Part shown: one piece after another, positions 36,359 through 45,440 of the stretch
Numbering within the stretch: position 1 is the first letter of the stretch
Layout: each line of letters opens with the position of its first letter
NCBI RefSeq assembly: GCF_023910625.1
Contig: NZ_JAAVVW010000003.1
Span: forward strand, 2,480,001 to 2,544,000
Length of the DNA: 64,000 nt
Direction: 5' to 3'
Source of the DNA: Limnohabitans sp.
Lineage (GTDB): Bacteria > Pseudomonadota > Gammaproteobacteria > Burkholderiales > Burkholderiaceae_C
Translations under genes and position numbers: made by a program
Notes under the pieces: model-generated
What the model was told of the DNA's origin: nothing
The model's input: only the letters and a program-made list of their open reading frames with translations
Databases searched by the model: none

Positions 36359-36859
36359 ATGAGCTTGGCAGAATTCTTGGAGATGGGCAGTTATGCGGTG
36401 ACCGTGTTCGGTCTGCCCTACGCCGTCTGGGTGTTCTGGCTCGAGCAGCGCAAGGAGCGCGAAAACGAAGAAGAAGAGGCCTACCAACACCTGTCGGACG
36501 CCTACAACGACTTTTTGAAGGTGGTGCTGGACCACGCCGATCTGCAGCTGCGCACCAACCAGGCCCTGCCCAACCCCAGCCCTGAGCAAAAAGAGCGCAT
36601 GTTGATCATTTTCGACATGCTCATTGCGCTGTTTGAGCGCGCTTTCCTGATCGCGTTCCGAGAGGAAATGAGCGCCACCGAACAGCGGCGCTGGAACTCC
36701 TGGGACGACTACATGCGCGAGTGGTGCCGCCGGGACGACTTCCGCCGATCCCTGCCCCTCTTGCTGCGCGGCGAAGACCCCGATTTTGTGGCCTACATCC
36801 GCCGCATCGCCGAAGAAGAAACCGGCGAACACCTCATCATTGCCGACATCCACGCCTGA
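36359..36859 (+). CDS. Hypothetical membrane-anchored protein
   Basis: 166 aa, unrecognised. One hydrophobic segment near the N-terminus (about 9-26, YAVTVFGLPYAVWVFWLEQ) is followed by an acidic/basic helix (RKERENEEEEAYQHL) and a soluble helical domain rich in Trp, Arg and Asp, ending LIIADIHA. It probably faces the cytosol from a single anchor. It lies between carbonic anhydrase and the thiolase in the liu region, so co-transcription is likely. No known motif supports a function. Confidence 0.7.
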   Translation: MSLAEFLEMGSYAVTVFGLPYAVWVFWLEQRKERENEEEEAYQHLSDAYNDFLKVVLDHADLQLRTNQALPNPSPEQKERMLIIFDMLIALFERAFLIAFREEMSATEQRRWNSWDDYMREWCRRDDFRRSLPLLLRGEDPDFVAYIRRIAEEETGEHLIIADIHA

Positions 36860-36870
36860 AAGGAATCCAC

Positions 36871-38055
36871 ATGTCACACGACCCCATCGTCATCGTCAGC
36901 GCAGCGCGCACCCCCATGGGCAGCTTTCAGGGTGACTTTTCTGCACTGGCCGCCCACGACTTGGGTGGCGCAGCCATCAAAGCCGCCGTTGAGCGCGCCG
37001 GCATCAGCCCCGAGCTGGTCACCGAGGTGCTGTTTGGCAACTGCCTGATGGCAGGCCAGGGCCAGGCGCCAGCGCGTCAAGCAGGCTTCAAGGGCGGTTT
37101 GCCCAAGAGCGCGGGCGCGGTCACGCTGTCCAAAATGTGCGGCTCGGGCATGCGCGCGGCCATGTTCGCCCACGACATGCTGGTCGCAGGCACCCATGAC
37201 GTGCTGGTGGCTGGTGGCATGGAGAGCATGACCAACGCGCCCTTTCTTCTGCTCAAGGGCCGAGGTGGCTACCGCATGGGCCACGACAAAATTTACGACC
37301 ACATGATGCTCGACGGACTGGAAGACGCCTACGAAGCCGGTCGCAGCATGGGCACCTTTGGCGAAGACTGCGCGGCCAAATACAGCTTCACACGTGCCGA
37401 GCAAGACCACTTTGCCACCACCAGCGTGCAGCGCGCCAAGGCCGCCACCGAGTCGGGTGCTTTTGCGGCCGAGATCACGCCCGTCACGGTGAAAGACCGC
37501 AGCGGCGAACGCGTGGTGTCCACCGACGAAGGCCCCGGCAAAGTCAAGCTCGACAAGATCACATCGCTCAAGCCCGCTTTCAAGAAAGACGGCACCATCA
37601 CCGCCGCCAGCAGCTCGTCCATCAACGACGGCGCGGCCGCCATGGTGCTGATGCGCGAAAGCTCCGCGGCCAAGCTCGGCTGCAAACCGCTGGCCCGCAT
37701 CGTCAGCCACGCCACCCACGCGCAAGAGCCCGAGTGGTTTGCCACCGCCCCGGTGGGCGCCACCCAAAAAGCCCTGGCCAAAGCGGGTTGGACAGTGCAA
37801 GACGTCGACCTGTGGGAAGTCAACGAAGCCTTTGCCGTGGTGCCCATGGCCCTCATGAAAGAGCTGAACGTGCCGCACGACAAGGTCAATGTGAATGGCG
37901 GCGCTTGCGCCTTGGGTCACCCCATCGGTGCCTCCGGCGCGCGCATCATGGTGACCTTGATCCACGCGCTCAAAGCCCGTGGCCTCAAAAAAGGCCTGGC
38001 TACGCTGTGCATCGGTGGTGGCGAAGGCACGGCTGTGGCGCTGGAATTGGTGTGA
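36871..38055 (+). CDS. Acetyl-CoA C-acetyltransferase (thiolase)
   Basis: Thiolase II type enzyme, 394 aa, cleaving acetoacetyl-CoA or a related 3-ketoacyl-CoA to acetyl-CoA, or the reverse. Nucleophile Cys90 in SKMCGSGMRAA, His in NVNGGACALGHPIGASGAR, and the second catalytic Cys in LCIGGGEG. RBS AAGGA before ATG 36871; the frame is open upstream but that part overlaps the previous gene. In this cluster it would finish leucine catabolism after HMG-CoA lyase once acetoacetate is activated. Confidence 0.94.
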   Translation: MSHDPIVIVSAARTPMGSFQGDFSALAAHDLGGAAIKAAVERAGISPELVTEVLFGNCLMAGQGQAPARQAGFKGGLPKSAGAVTLSKMCGSGMRAAMFAHDMLVAGTHDVLVAGGMESMTNAPFLLLKGRGGYRMGHDKIYDHMMLDGLEDAYEAGRSMGTFGEDCAAKYSFTRAEQDHFATTSVQRAKAATESGAFAAEITPVTVKDRSGERVVSTDEGPGKVKLDKITSLKPAFKKDGTITAASSSSINDGAAAMVLMRESSAAKLGCKPLARIVSHATHAQEPEWFATAPVGATQKALAKAGWTVQDVDLWEVNEAFAVVPMALMKELNVPHDKVNVNGGACALGHPIGASGARIMVTLIHALKARGLKKGLATLCIGGGEGTAVALELV

Positions 38056-38058
38056 TGC

Positions 38059-38736
38059 ATGAAAACTGTCCTCCTCATCGGCGCATCGCGCGGCATCGGT
38101 TTTGAACTGGCCAGCCAGTACATCGCAGGCGGCTGGCGTGTGATCGCGACAGCCCGAAGCGATGAGGGGCTTGAACGCCTGAAGGCCTTGGGCGCGCAAA
38201 CCCTGTGCGTGGACGTGGCCAACCCAGCCAGCAACTCGGGGCTGGCGTGGCAACTCGACGGCGAAAAAATCGATTTGGCCATTTATGTGGCGGGCGTGGG
38301 GGATCGAGAGACCACCGCTTCGCCGCCGACCCGTGAAAAATTCGACCTCTTGATGCACACCAACGCCATGGGCCCGATGATGGTGTTGCCGCAGATCGCG
38401 CCCATGTTGTTGGATAAAAAGGGCGTATTTGCCGTCATCAGCAGCCACTTTGGCAGCCTGACACTGACGCAAACCAGCATGGCGGTGTTGTATCGAATGA
38501 GCAAGGCGGCATTGAACATGTACATCCGATGCGCGCAGCACGATTTCCCAGAAATTTCTTGCGTGGCCTTGCACCCCGGTTGGGTGCAGACCGACATGGG
38601 AGGCCCATCCGCCCCGCTCACGCCCGAACAAAGCGTCAGCAGTCTGCGCCAGACGCTCGAACGCATACGCACACAACCGCGCCCTGAAGACCGTGGCGCA
38701 TTTTTGAACCACGATGGGCAGATCCTGCCCTGGTGA
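38059..38736 (+). CDS. Short-chain dehydrogenase/reductase family protein
   Basis: NAD(P)-dependent oxidoreductase, 225 aa. The cofactor motif is GASRGIGFELA (TGxxxGIG variant) and the active site YRMSK, with Ser in ISSHFGS upstream. The catalytic triad is present. Resembles CsgA/C-factor type SDRs. Three bases separate it from the thiolase, so co-transcription is very likely. Substrate unknown. Confidence 0.88.
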   Translation: MKTVLLIGASRGIGFELASQYIAGGWRVIATARSDEGLERLKALGAQTLCVDVANPASNSGLAWQLDGEKIDLAIYVAGVGDRETTASPPTREKFDLLMHTNAMGPMMVLPQIAPMLLDKKGVFAVISSHFGSLTLTQTSMAVLYRMSKAALNMYIRCAQHDFPEISCVALHPGWVQTDMGGPSAPLTPEQSVSSLRQTLERIRTQPRPEDRGAFLNHDGQILPW

Positions 38737-38779
38737 ATCGGCCCATGTCAGGTAAATCAACTAACAAAGGATTAACCCA

Positions 38780-39538
38780 ATGAAATCTCAAAAGAAGCAT
38801 GTTGTTTTGTGGATGGTGTTGGTCTCAATGGGACTGATTTCATTGGCAAGCCGCTTGGCTGTGGCGCAGGAAACTTTGGAAGTATCACCCCATGTGCCGA
38901 CTGTGGCCACTTATTCGATAGTGGCTTTTGATCCTCAAAATAAACAATGGGGTGTTGCAGTCCAGTCGAAATTTGTCGCCGTGGGTGCTGTTGTACCCTG
39001 GGCTCAAAGTGGGGTTGGTGCGATAGCCACTCAAGCATTTGCAAACGTGACATATGGAGCCGACGGGTTGGATTTATTGGCGTCTGGGAAAAGTGCCAGC
39101 GAGGTTGTGAAAATACTAACGGACAGGGATTCGAACCGTGACCTGCGGCAACTGGGCGTGGTGGATGCGCAGGGCGGAGTTGCAACTTTCACTGGACTTA
39201 AAGCAATGGAATGGGCGGGCGGGAAAACAGGAAAAAATTATGCAATTCAAGGCAATATTTTGGCGGGACCCGGTGTTGTGAATGCCATGGCCACCGCCTA
39301 CGAGCAAGCAAGAGGTGACTTTGGCGAACGTCTCATTCAAGCTTTAGACGCAGGTGAGAAGGCTGGCGGCGACAGGAGGGGGCGCCAATCGGCTGCCTTG
39401 TTGATAGTGAAAAAAAATGCAGGATATGCAGGTCAAAATGATCGCTATCGAGATTTGCGTGTAGACGATCATCCAGATCCAATCAATGAGTTACTGCGGA
39501 TTTACAACAGTCACAAAACTTTGTTCCCACCCCAATAA
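38780..39538 (+). CDS. DUF1028 family secreted protein
   Basis: 252 aa with an N-terminal signal peptide (basic MKSQKK, hydrophobic 8-27, cleavage near AVAQ). The mature part matches the DUF1028 (Ntn-hydrolase-like) family: TYSIVAFDPQNKQWGVAVQS, AVGAVVPWAQSGVGAIATQ and a NILAGPGVVNAM block. Biochemical role unsettled; family members have been linked to hydrolase or amidase activity. Its codons are visibly more A+T-rich than neighbours, suggesting later acquisition. RBS AAGGA. Confidence 0.85.
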   Translation: MKSQKKHVVLWMVLVSMGLISLASRLAVAQETLEVSPHVPTVATYSIVAFDPQNKQWGVAVQSKFVAVGAVVPWAQSGVGAIATQAFANVTYGADGLDLLASGKSASEVVKILTDRDSNRDLRQLGVVDAQGGVATFTGLKAMEWAGGKTGKNYAIQGNILAGPGVVNAMATAYEQARGDFGERLIQALDAGEKAGGDRRGRQSAALLIVKKNAGYAGQNDRYRDLRVDDHPDPINELLRIYNSHKTLFPPQ

Positions 39539-39572
39539 CCTTTTCATTATTTATCTGAAAGGCGAATGCCCC

Positions 39573-40700
39573 ATGCTCTTGACCCCCGACCAGGAAATGA
39601 TTCGCGAAGCGGTACGCGATTTTGCCAAGCGCGAGCTGTGGCCCCACGCCGCCGAGTGGGACAAGAAGCACCACTTCCCCAAAGACGTGCACAAAGGCCT
39701 GGCCGAGCTGGGCGCGTATGGCATTTGTGTGCCCGAAGCCTTGGGCGGCGCGGGCTTGAACTACGTGACGATGGCGCTGGTGCTTGAAGAAATCGCAGCC
39801 GGTGACGGCGGCACCAGCACCGTGATCAGCGTGACCAACTGCCCTGTGAACGCCATTTTGATGATGTACGGCAACGCCGCGCAAAAAGCGCAGTGGCTCA
39901 CGCCCTTGGCCCATGGCCAGATGCTGGGTGCGTTTTGCCTGACCGAGCCGCATGTGGGCTCGGACGCTTCGGCCCTGCGGACCACCGCCGTGAAAGAAGG
40001 CGACGGCTACGTCATCAACGGCGTGAAGCAGTTCATCACCAGCGGCCAAAACGGTGATGTGGCCATCGTGATCGCGGTGACCGACAAGGGCGCGGGCAAA
40101 AAAGGACTGAGCGCTTTCATCGTGCCCACCCGCACCCCGGGCTACGTGGTGGCGCGCCTGGAAGACAAGCTGGGCCAACACAGCAGCGACACCGCGCAGA
40201 TCAACTTCGAGAACTGCCGCATCCCCGCCGAAAACCTGATTGGCCAAGAAGGCGAGGGCTACAAGATCGCCCTGTCGTCTTTGGAGGGCGGACGCATCGG
40301 CATCGCCGCGCAAAGCCTGGGCATGGCCCGCAGTGCTTTGGAGGTGGCGATTGACTACGCCAAGCAGCGCGAAAGCTTTGGCACCGCCATCTTCAACCAC
40401 CAGGCGGTGGGCTTTCGTTTGGCCGATTGCGCCACGCAACTCGAAGCCGCGCGCCAGCTGATTTGGCACGCGGCCAGCTTGCGCGATGCGGGCCGCCCGT
40501 GCCTCAAAGAAGCCGCCATGGCCAAGCTGTTTGCCAGCGAAGTCGCTGAAAAAGTCTGCTCAGCGGCCATCCAGACCCTGGGGGGTTACGGCTATGTGAG
40601 CGACTTCCCGGTGGAGCGCATTTACCGCGATGTGCGGGTGTGCCAAATTTATGAAGGCACCAGCGACGTGCAGAAAATCATCATCCAGCGCGCACTTTGA
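39573..40700 (+). CDS. Acyl-CoA dehydrogenase
   Basis: FAD-dependent short/branched-chain acyl-CoA dehydrogenase, 375 aa from ATG 39573 (MLLTPDQEMI). Catalytic Glu361 lies in QIYEGTSDVQ, the usual C-terminal position, unlike the liuA enzyme. ITSGQNGDVAIVIAVTDKG and LGGYGYVSDFPVERIYRDV are typical. It likely feeds another branch (isobutyryl, 2-methylbutyryl or butyryl-CoA), which is inference. It belongs to the run starting with the thioesterase and lies just after the DUF1028 gene. Confidence 0.9.
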   Translation: MLLTPDQEMIREAVRDFAKRELWPHAAEWDKKHHFPKDVHKGLAELGAYGICVPEALGGAGLNYVTMALVLEEIAAGDGGTSTVISVTNCPVNAILMMYGNAAQKAQWLTPLAHGQMLGAFCLTEPHVGSDASALRTTAVKEGDGYVINGVKQFITSGQNGDVAIVIAVTDKGAGKKGLSAFIVPTRTPGYVVARLEDKLGQHSSDTAQINFENCRIPAENLIGQEGEGYKIALSSLEGGRIGIAAQSLGMARSALEVAIDYAKQRESFGTAIFNHQAVGFRLADCATQLEAARQLIWHAASLRDAGRPCLKEAAMAKLFASEVAEKVCSAAIQTLGGYGYVSDFPVERIYRDVRVCQIYEGTSDVQKIIIQRAL

Positions 40701-40749
40701 ACGCCTGAATGACCGTCTGACGCCGGTCATTGACGTATGATTTCAACTT

Positions 40750-42141
40750 ATGAATATCATCATCCTCGGCGCTGGCCGCGTGGGCGAAAGCGTCGCTGAA
40801 AGCCTGGTTTCCGAGCAAAATGACATCACCGTCATCGACCAGGACCCGGCTCGTCTGAGGCTTCTGGAAGAGCGCTTGGACTTGCGTGGCGTGGTGGGCA
40901 ACGGCATCCAGCCTTCTGTGTTGCGCGAGGCGGGGGCCAAAGACGCCGACATGATCATCGCCTGCGCGGCGGCCGATGAATCGAACCTGGTGGTCTGCAA
41001 GATCGCCCACGATGTGTTCAACGTGCCGACGACCATTGCCCGACTGCGTTCACCCGAGTTCAATGAGGGCGATGAATTGTTGGGCAAAACCGGTTTTTCG
41101 GTCAACCATGTGATCTGCCCCGAAGAATCGGTGATGCGCTACATCGAGCAGCTCATCCAGTACCCTGAGGCCTTGCAGGTGCTCGAATTTGCCGAGGGCC
41201 GCGTCAGCCTGATCGTGGTGCGTGCAGCGGCCGACAGCTTGCTGGTCAACCGCAGCATCGCCGAGTTCCGTCAGAGATTGCCGCATGCCGAGATGCGCGT
41301 GGTGGCCTTGTACCGCCAAGACACCCGGATCGATGCCACGCCCGACACGCGCATCCTGCCCGGTGACGAGGTGTTTGTGCTGGCCGACAAGGACAAAATT
41401 CGCCTCGTTTTGGCAGGTATTCACACCACCGACAAGCCGGTGCAGCGACTGATGCTGGCAGGGGGCGGCAAAGTCGGCTTGCGTTTGGCGCGCATTCTGG
41501 CGGGCCAGTATGACGTCAAGCTGATCGAGCGCGACAAAAAACGCTGCGAATACCTGGCCAGCCAACTGCCGTCCAGCATGCTGATTCTCAACGGTGACGG
41601 CGCTGACGAAGACCTGCTGCACGAAGAGAACGTGGGTGAGATGGACCTGTTTCTGGCCTTGACCAGCGACGATGAGGACAACATCATGTCGGCCATGCTG
41701 GCCAAGCGCATGGGGGCACGTCGCGTCATGGCGCTGATCAACCGCCGCGCTTATGCCGACATGATGCAAGGCAGCACCATCGACATCGCGATTTCGCCCG
41801 CGCAAACCGTCATTGGCGAGCTGCTGGCGCATTTGCGGCGGGGCGATGTGGCGGCGGTGCACAGCCTGCGCCGGGGCGCGGCAGAAGCCCTGGAGGGCAT
41901 TGCGCGGGGTGACATCAAAACCTCCAAACTGGTGGGCCGACGTGTCGAAGAAGTCAAACTGCCCAAGGGGGTCAGCATGGGGGCCATTGTGCGCGGCGAG
42001 GGTAAAAAATCCGAAGTGCTGATGCCGCACCACGACACCCTGATCGAGGCCGATGACCACATCATCTTGTTCATCCCCAACAAGCGCGATGTGCGCGCGG
42101 TGGAAAAACTCTTTCAGGTCGGTGCGACCTTTTTTGGCTGA
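40750..42141 (+). CDS. trkA: Trk system potassium transporter TrkA
   Basis: Cytoplasmic NAD(H)-binding regulatory subunit of K+ uptake, 463 aa with two RCK repeats. The first Rossmann motif is LGAGRVGESVAESL at the N-terminus, and the second is AGGGKVGLRLARIL at about 235-250. Each is followed by a TrkA-C domain. Its stop overlaps the trkH start (TGATG), so the two are translated together. Confidence 0.95.
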   Translation: MNIIILGAGRVGESVAESLVSEQNDITVIDQDPARLRLLEERLDLRGVVGNGIQPSVLREAGAKDADMIIACAAADESNLVVCKIAHDVFNVPTTIARLRSPEFNEGDELLGKTGFSVNHVICPEESVMRYIEQLIQYPEALQVLEFAEGRVSLIVVRAAADSLLVNRSIAEFRQRLPHAEMRVVALYRQDTRIDATPDTRILPGDEVFVLADKDKIRLVLAGIHTTDKPVQRLMLAGGGKVGLRLARILAGQYDVKLIERDKKRCEYLASQLPSSMLILNGDGADEDLLHEENVGEMDLFLALTSDDEDNIMSAMLAKRMGARRVMALINRRAYADMMQGSTIDIAISPAQTVIGELLAHLRRGDVAAVHSLRRGAAEALEGIARGDIKTSKLVGRRVEEVKLPKGVSMGAIVRGEGKKSEVLMPHHDTLIEADDHIILFIPNKRDVRAVEKLFQVGATFFG

Positions 42142-43604
42142 TGCTCAAAACCTTCTTCCCCGTGCTGTCCGTGATGGCGCGCATCTTGATCGCGTTCTCG
42201 TTCACTTTTTTGGTGCCGGGCATCTGGGCCTGGTTTGAAGACCACCACGACCTGCAGTGGATCTGGCTGGCGGGTTTTGGCTTGACGGCAGCGAGCGGTT
42301 TGCTGCTGGCGGCCATCACGCAACGCCACCGCCGAGAAATGCTGGCCAAAGACGGCTTTTTGTTGGTCAACATGGTTTGGTTGGTCTTGCCTGCTTACTC
42401 GGCATTGCCGCTCATGTTTCTGGTGCCCGACATCTCCTGGTTCAAGGCCTACTTTGAAGCCATGAGCGCGCTCACGGCCACCGGGGCGACGGCCTTGTCG
42501 GGGTTGGAGCACTTGCCTGTGTCGGTGAACATCTGGCGCTGTTTTCTACAACTCATCGGCGGCCTGGGCATCATGCTGCTGGTGGTGGCGGTGTTGCCCA
42601 TGCTGGGTCTGGGCGGCGTGCAGCTGTACAAGGCCGAAACCCCCGGTCCCATGAAAGACACCAAATTCACGCCACGCATTTCCGAGACGGCGCGCGGCCT
42701 GTGGGGCGTGTACTTTGTGTTTTCGGGTGCTTGCTTGCTGGCCTACCGCTGGGCGGGCATGAGCTGGGCCGATGCCTTCATGCACATGTGCACCACCATG
42801 GGCTTGGGCGGATTCTCTTCCTACGATGCCAGCTTTGCGCATTTCAACTCGCCCTTGATAGAAAGCGTGGCCATCGTCTTCATGACGTTGGCAGGCATCA
42901 GCTTTGTGCGTTACTTTGTGGTGCTGCGCACCTTGTCGCTCAAGCCTGTGACCAACGACCATGAAATTCGGACCTACTTTGCTGTGCTGGTCTTGGCCAC
43001 TGTGCTGCTGACGGGTTTGTTGATGGTCCATGGCGTGTACAACGACTGGGCCCATGCCCTGCGCGTGAGCGCTTTCCATGTCGTGTCTCTGGCCACCACC
43101 ACCGGCTATGCGGCCACCGACTATGCGCTGTGGCCCGTGTTTGCGCCGGTCTTGCTGATGTTTTTGGGCTGCTTTGTCTCGTGCGCGGGCTCCACCGGGG
43201 GCGGCATCAAAATGGTGCGCATGATCTTGCTGGTCAAGCAAGCGCGACGAGAGCTGGTGCGCATCATTCACCCGCGCGTCATCAACCCGGTCACGCTGGG
43301 AGGTGGGATCATGCCCATGTCGGTCATGACGGCGGTGCTGGGCTTCATGCTCATTTATGGCGGGGCCACCATGGGCCTGAGCATGTTGCTTTTGCTCAGT
43401 GGCATGGACATCGTCACCGCGTTTTCTGCGGTGATCGCCACCGTCAACAACATCGGCCCGGGGCTGGGCGAAGTGGGGCCCTCGGGCAACTATGGCGGCC
43501 TGAACCCCTTTCAGCTGGGCGTGCTGACCTTTGCCATGTTGCTGGGCCGCCTGGAGTTGCTGTCGGTGCTGGTGCTGTTCAGCTCGCACTTTTGGCGAAA
43601 ATAA
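42141..43604 (+). CDS. trkH: Trk system potassium uptake protein TrkH
   Basis: Inner-membrane K+ translocating subunit, 487 aa. Four pore-loop repeats are visible, for example ALTATGATALSGLEHL, CTTMGLGGFSSYDASF, TTTGYAATDY and TVNNIGPGLGEVGPSGNYG. CAGSTGGGIKMVR is the conserved TrkH loop. Coupled to trkA by a 1-base overlap. It works with the proton or sodium gradient to import K+. Confidence 0.95.
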   Translation: MLKTFFPVLSVMARILIAFSFTFLVPGIWAWFEDHHDLQWIWLAGFGLTAASGLLLAAITQRHRREMLAKDGFLLVNMVWLVLPAYSALPLMFLVPDISWFKAYFEAMSALTATGATALSGLEHLPVSVNIWRCFLQLIGGLGIMLLVVAVLPMLGLGGVQLYKAETPGPMKDTKFTPRISETARGLWGVYFVFSGACLLAYRWAGMSWADAFMHMCTTMGLGGFSSYDASFAHFNSPLIESVAIVFMTLAGISFVRYFVVLRTLSLKPVTNDHEIRTYFAVLVLATVLLTGLLMVHGVYNDWAHALRVSAFHVVSLATTTGYAATDYALWPVFAPVLLMFLGCFVSCAGSTGGGIKMVRMILLVKQARRELVRIIHPRVINPVTLGGGIMPMSVMTAVLGFMLIYGGATMGLSMLLLLSGMDIVTAFSAVIATVNNIGPGLGEVGPSGNYGGLNPFQLGVLTFAMLLGRLELLSVLVLFSSHFWRK

Positions 43605-43649
43605 ACCCACCCTCAATCGCCGCTGTTCAATACACACAAGGAGACAGAC

Positions 43650-44081
43650 ATGCCCATCACCAAAGGATTTCAGGCGCTCGTGGACGAAGCCATGGCCCAG
43701 GTCACAACGCACAGCGTGGACGCGGTGCGCGCCCGCATGAGCGACCCGAACGTGCAGATCGTCGACATCCGTGACCCGCGTGAACTGGAACGCGAAGGCA
43801 CCGTGCCGGGCGCTTTGCTGGCCCCACGCGGCATGCTCGAGTTTTGGGTAGACCCGGCTTCGCCCTACTTCAAGCCCGTGTTCGCCGACGAGAGCAAGCA
43901 GTTCATCTTGTTTTGTGGCGCAGGCTGGCGCAGCGCCCTGGCCACCAAAACCCTGCAAGACATGGGCATGAGCAACGTCGCCCACATCGACGGCGGATTC
44001 ACCGCCTGGAAAAAAGCTGCGGCACCCATCGTCACCATGGAACAACACAAGGCCGAAAGCGCAGCGCGAAAAGGCGCTTGA
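43650..44081 (+). CDS. Rhodanese-like sulfurtransferase
   Basis: Single-domain rhodanese, 143 aa. The active loop [13 protein letters not shown] contains the persulfide-forming Cys89. [29 protein letters not shown] is the usual CDC25/rhodanese N-terminal block. Cytosolic, no signal peptide. RBS AAGGAG. Its stop overlaps the ychJ-like gene (TGATG). The acceptor is unknown. Confidence 0.92.
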   Translation: MPITKGFQALVDEAMAQVTTHSVDAVRARMSDPNVQIVDIRDPRELEREGTVPGALLAPRGMLEFWVDPASPYFKPVFADESKQFILFCGAGWRSALATKTLQDMGMSNVAHIDGGFTAWKKAAAPIVTMEQHKAESAARKGA

Positions 44082-44470
44082 TGGTGACGCCTTGTCCCTG
44101 CGGCCGCAGCACGGCCAAAGGCCAAGCGATGACCCTGGAGGCATGCTGCGGCCCTTACCACGCCAACCAGAACGCGCCCGATGCCGAAAGCCTGATGCGC
44201 TCGCGCTACAGCGCTTTTGTGCGGGGCGATGTGCCTTATCTGCTGGCCACTTGGCACAGCAGTCAGCGCCCCGCTGAGCTGACGCTCGAAGCCGGGGCCA
44301 AGTGGCTGGGTCTGGAAATCAAGCAGCACCACGTCACCGGTGCCGATTCGGCCGAGGTCGATTTCGTTACACGTTTCAGGTTGGGCGGCAAAGCCGTGCG
44401 ACAGCACGAACGCAGCCGTTTTGTGCGCGAAGACGGTCGCTGGTTTTATGTGGATGGCGATGAGCTTTGA
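44081..44470 (+). CDS. YchJ family SEC-C motif protein (UPF0225)
   Basis: 129 aa. The N-terminal CPCGRS..CCGPYH cysteine cluster is a SEC-C zinc-binding motif. [16 protein letters not shown] and the NTF2-like rest match YchJ (UPF0225). The start at 44081 overlaps the rhodanese stop. The family has no settled function. Confidence 0.9.
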   Translation: MVTPCPCGRSTAKGQAMTLEACCGPYHANQNAPDAESLMRSRYSAFVRGDVPYLLATWHSSQRPAELTLEAGAKWLGLEIKQHHVTGADSAEVDFVTRFRLGGKAVRQHERSRFVREDGRWFYVDGDEL

Positions 44471-44503
44471 GCGGCCCCAGTGACTGACCGTATGATCCCC
44501 CGC

Positions 44504-45151
44504 ATGAACTTTGAAGCCATTCTTTTTGATTGCGACGGTGTGCTGGTGGACAGCGAAGCCATCACCTGCGGCGTGCTACGTGACATGTTTGAAGAGCAGG
44601 GTTGGCGCATGACGCTGGCCGAGTGCATGCAGCGCTTTGTGGGCCACACCGTCAAAAGCCAACGCAGCATCATCGAAGCGCACACCGGCGTGCCGCTGAC
44701 CGACGTTTGGCTGGAGCAGTTTTACGCCCTTCGCAACGAACGCCTCACCCAAGACATCGCTGCCATTGAGGGCGTGCACGAAGCGGTGGCGCACCTGCAC
44801 GAGCACTGCCAAGGCCGCATCGCGGTGGCATCGGGGGCCGACCGGTTCAAGGTCGAGATGATGCTCAAGCAAGTCGGTCTGATGGACTTTTTTGAAGGCC
44901 GCATTTTCAGCGGCCATGAAATGCCGCGCAGCAAACCGCACCCTGATGTGTATTTGGCCGCAGCAGCGCACTTGCAAATTGATCCGGCGCGCTGCCTGGT
45001 GGTGGAAGACACCACCGTGGGCATCACGGCGGGGGTGGCTGCAGGGGCCACGGTGTGGGCTTATGCGCCACCCGGCGCTGACGCCCATGCCCTGCGCCAG
45101 GCCGGTGCGGCGCAGGTGTTTGAGCACATGCGGGGTTTGCGGCTCGGGTGA
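44504..45151 (+). CDS. HAD superfamily hydrolase, beta-phosphoglucomutase/CbbY-like
   Basis: Phosphatase-like enzyme, 215 aa. Motif I FDCDGVLVDSE, motif II VASGADRFKV, motif III Lys in SKPHPDVYL, and motif IV VVEDTTVGITAGVAAG. The helical cap follows motif I. Gph/CbbY/PGMB group; substrate probably a sugar phosphate. ATG 44504 is chosen because the family starts just before motif I, but in-frame GTG 44480 and ATG 44492 are also possible. Confidence 0.88.
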   Translation: MNFEAILFDCDGVLVDSEAITCGVLRDMFEEQGWRMTLAECMQRFVGHTVKSQRSIIEAHTGVPLTDVWLEQFYALRNERLTQDIAAIEGVHEAVAHLHEHCQGRIAVASGADRFKVEMMLKQVGLMDFFEGRIFSGHEMPRSKPHPDVYLAAAAHLQIDPARCLVVEDTTVGITAGVAAGATVWAYAPPGADAHALRQAGAAQVFEHMRGLRLG

Positions 45152-45440
45152 AGAGGTGCTGGGTTGATGGGGTTAGGATTTCATGATTACTTCTGAGTTG
45201 GCACGCTGACTCTAAAAATAGATAGTCGCTTTTCTCAGCAAGTCTTTAGTTCTGCTGGTGAATTGAAGTGGTTTTGTCAATGACCACTTTTGCATGATCG
45301 AAGCAACGGATTTCTGGCTCATTCGGGTGCCGCTTATTTGCTTGTAAGTTGCTTGATCAGGCATTAGATCTTGGACAAATTTAAAGACAAGATCGGGCAA
45401 ATTTAAATTTTGAGGGTTTTTCCTACAGGTAAAAGCCAGT
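45152..45440. other. AT-rich intergenic region
   Basis: About 290 bases, clearly more A+T-rich than the flanks. A 62-codon frame on the minus strand (45212-45400) has no recognisable product or clear RBS and I do not call it. No perfect terminator hairpin seen between these convergent genes. Confidence 0.45.

Noticed and set aside
36874..38760. 628-codon minus-strand frame opposite thiolase and SDR
   Set aside because: Composition (His/Gly/Ala/Arg-rich) is typical of antisense to high-GC genes, and both plus-strand genes show full catalytic motifs.
39119..39141. tRNA T-arm-like sequence on the minus strand (GGTTCGAATCC)
   Set aside because: It lies inside the DUF1028 coding frame, where the encoded residues fit the family. 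No other cloverleaf parts or acceptor stem are visible and the T-stem has a mismatch.
45212..45400. 62-codon minus-strand frame in the AT-rich gap
   Set aside because: No RBS, no known motif, and random frames of this length are expected in AT-rich DNA.
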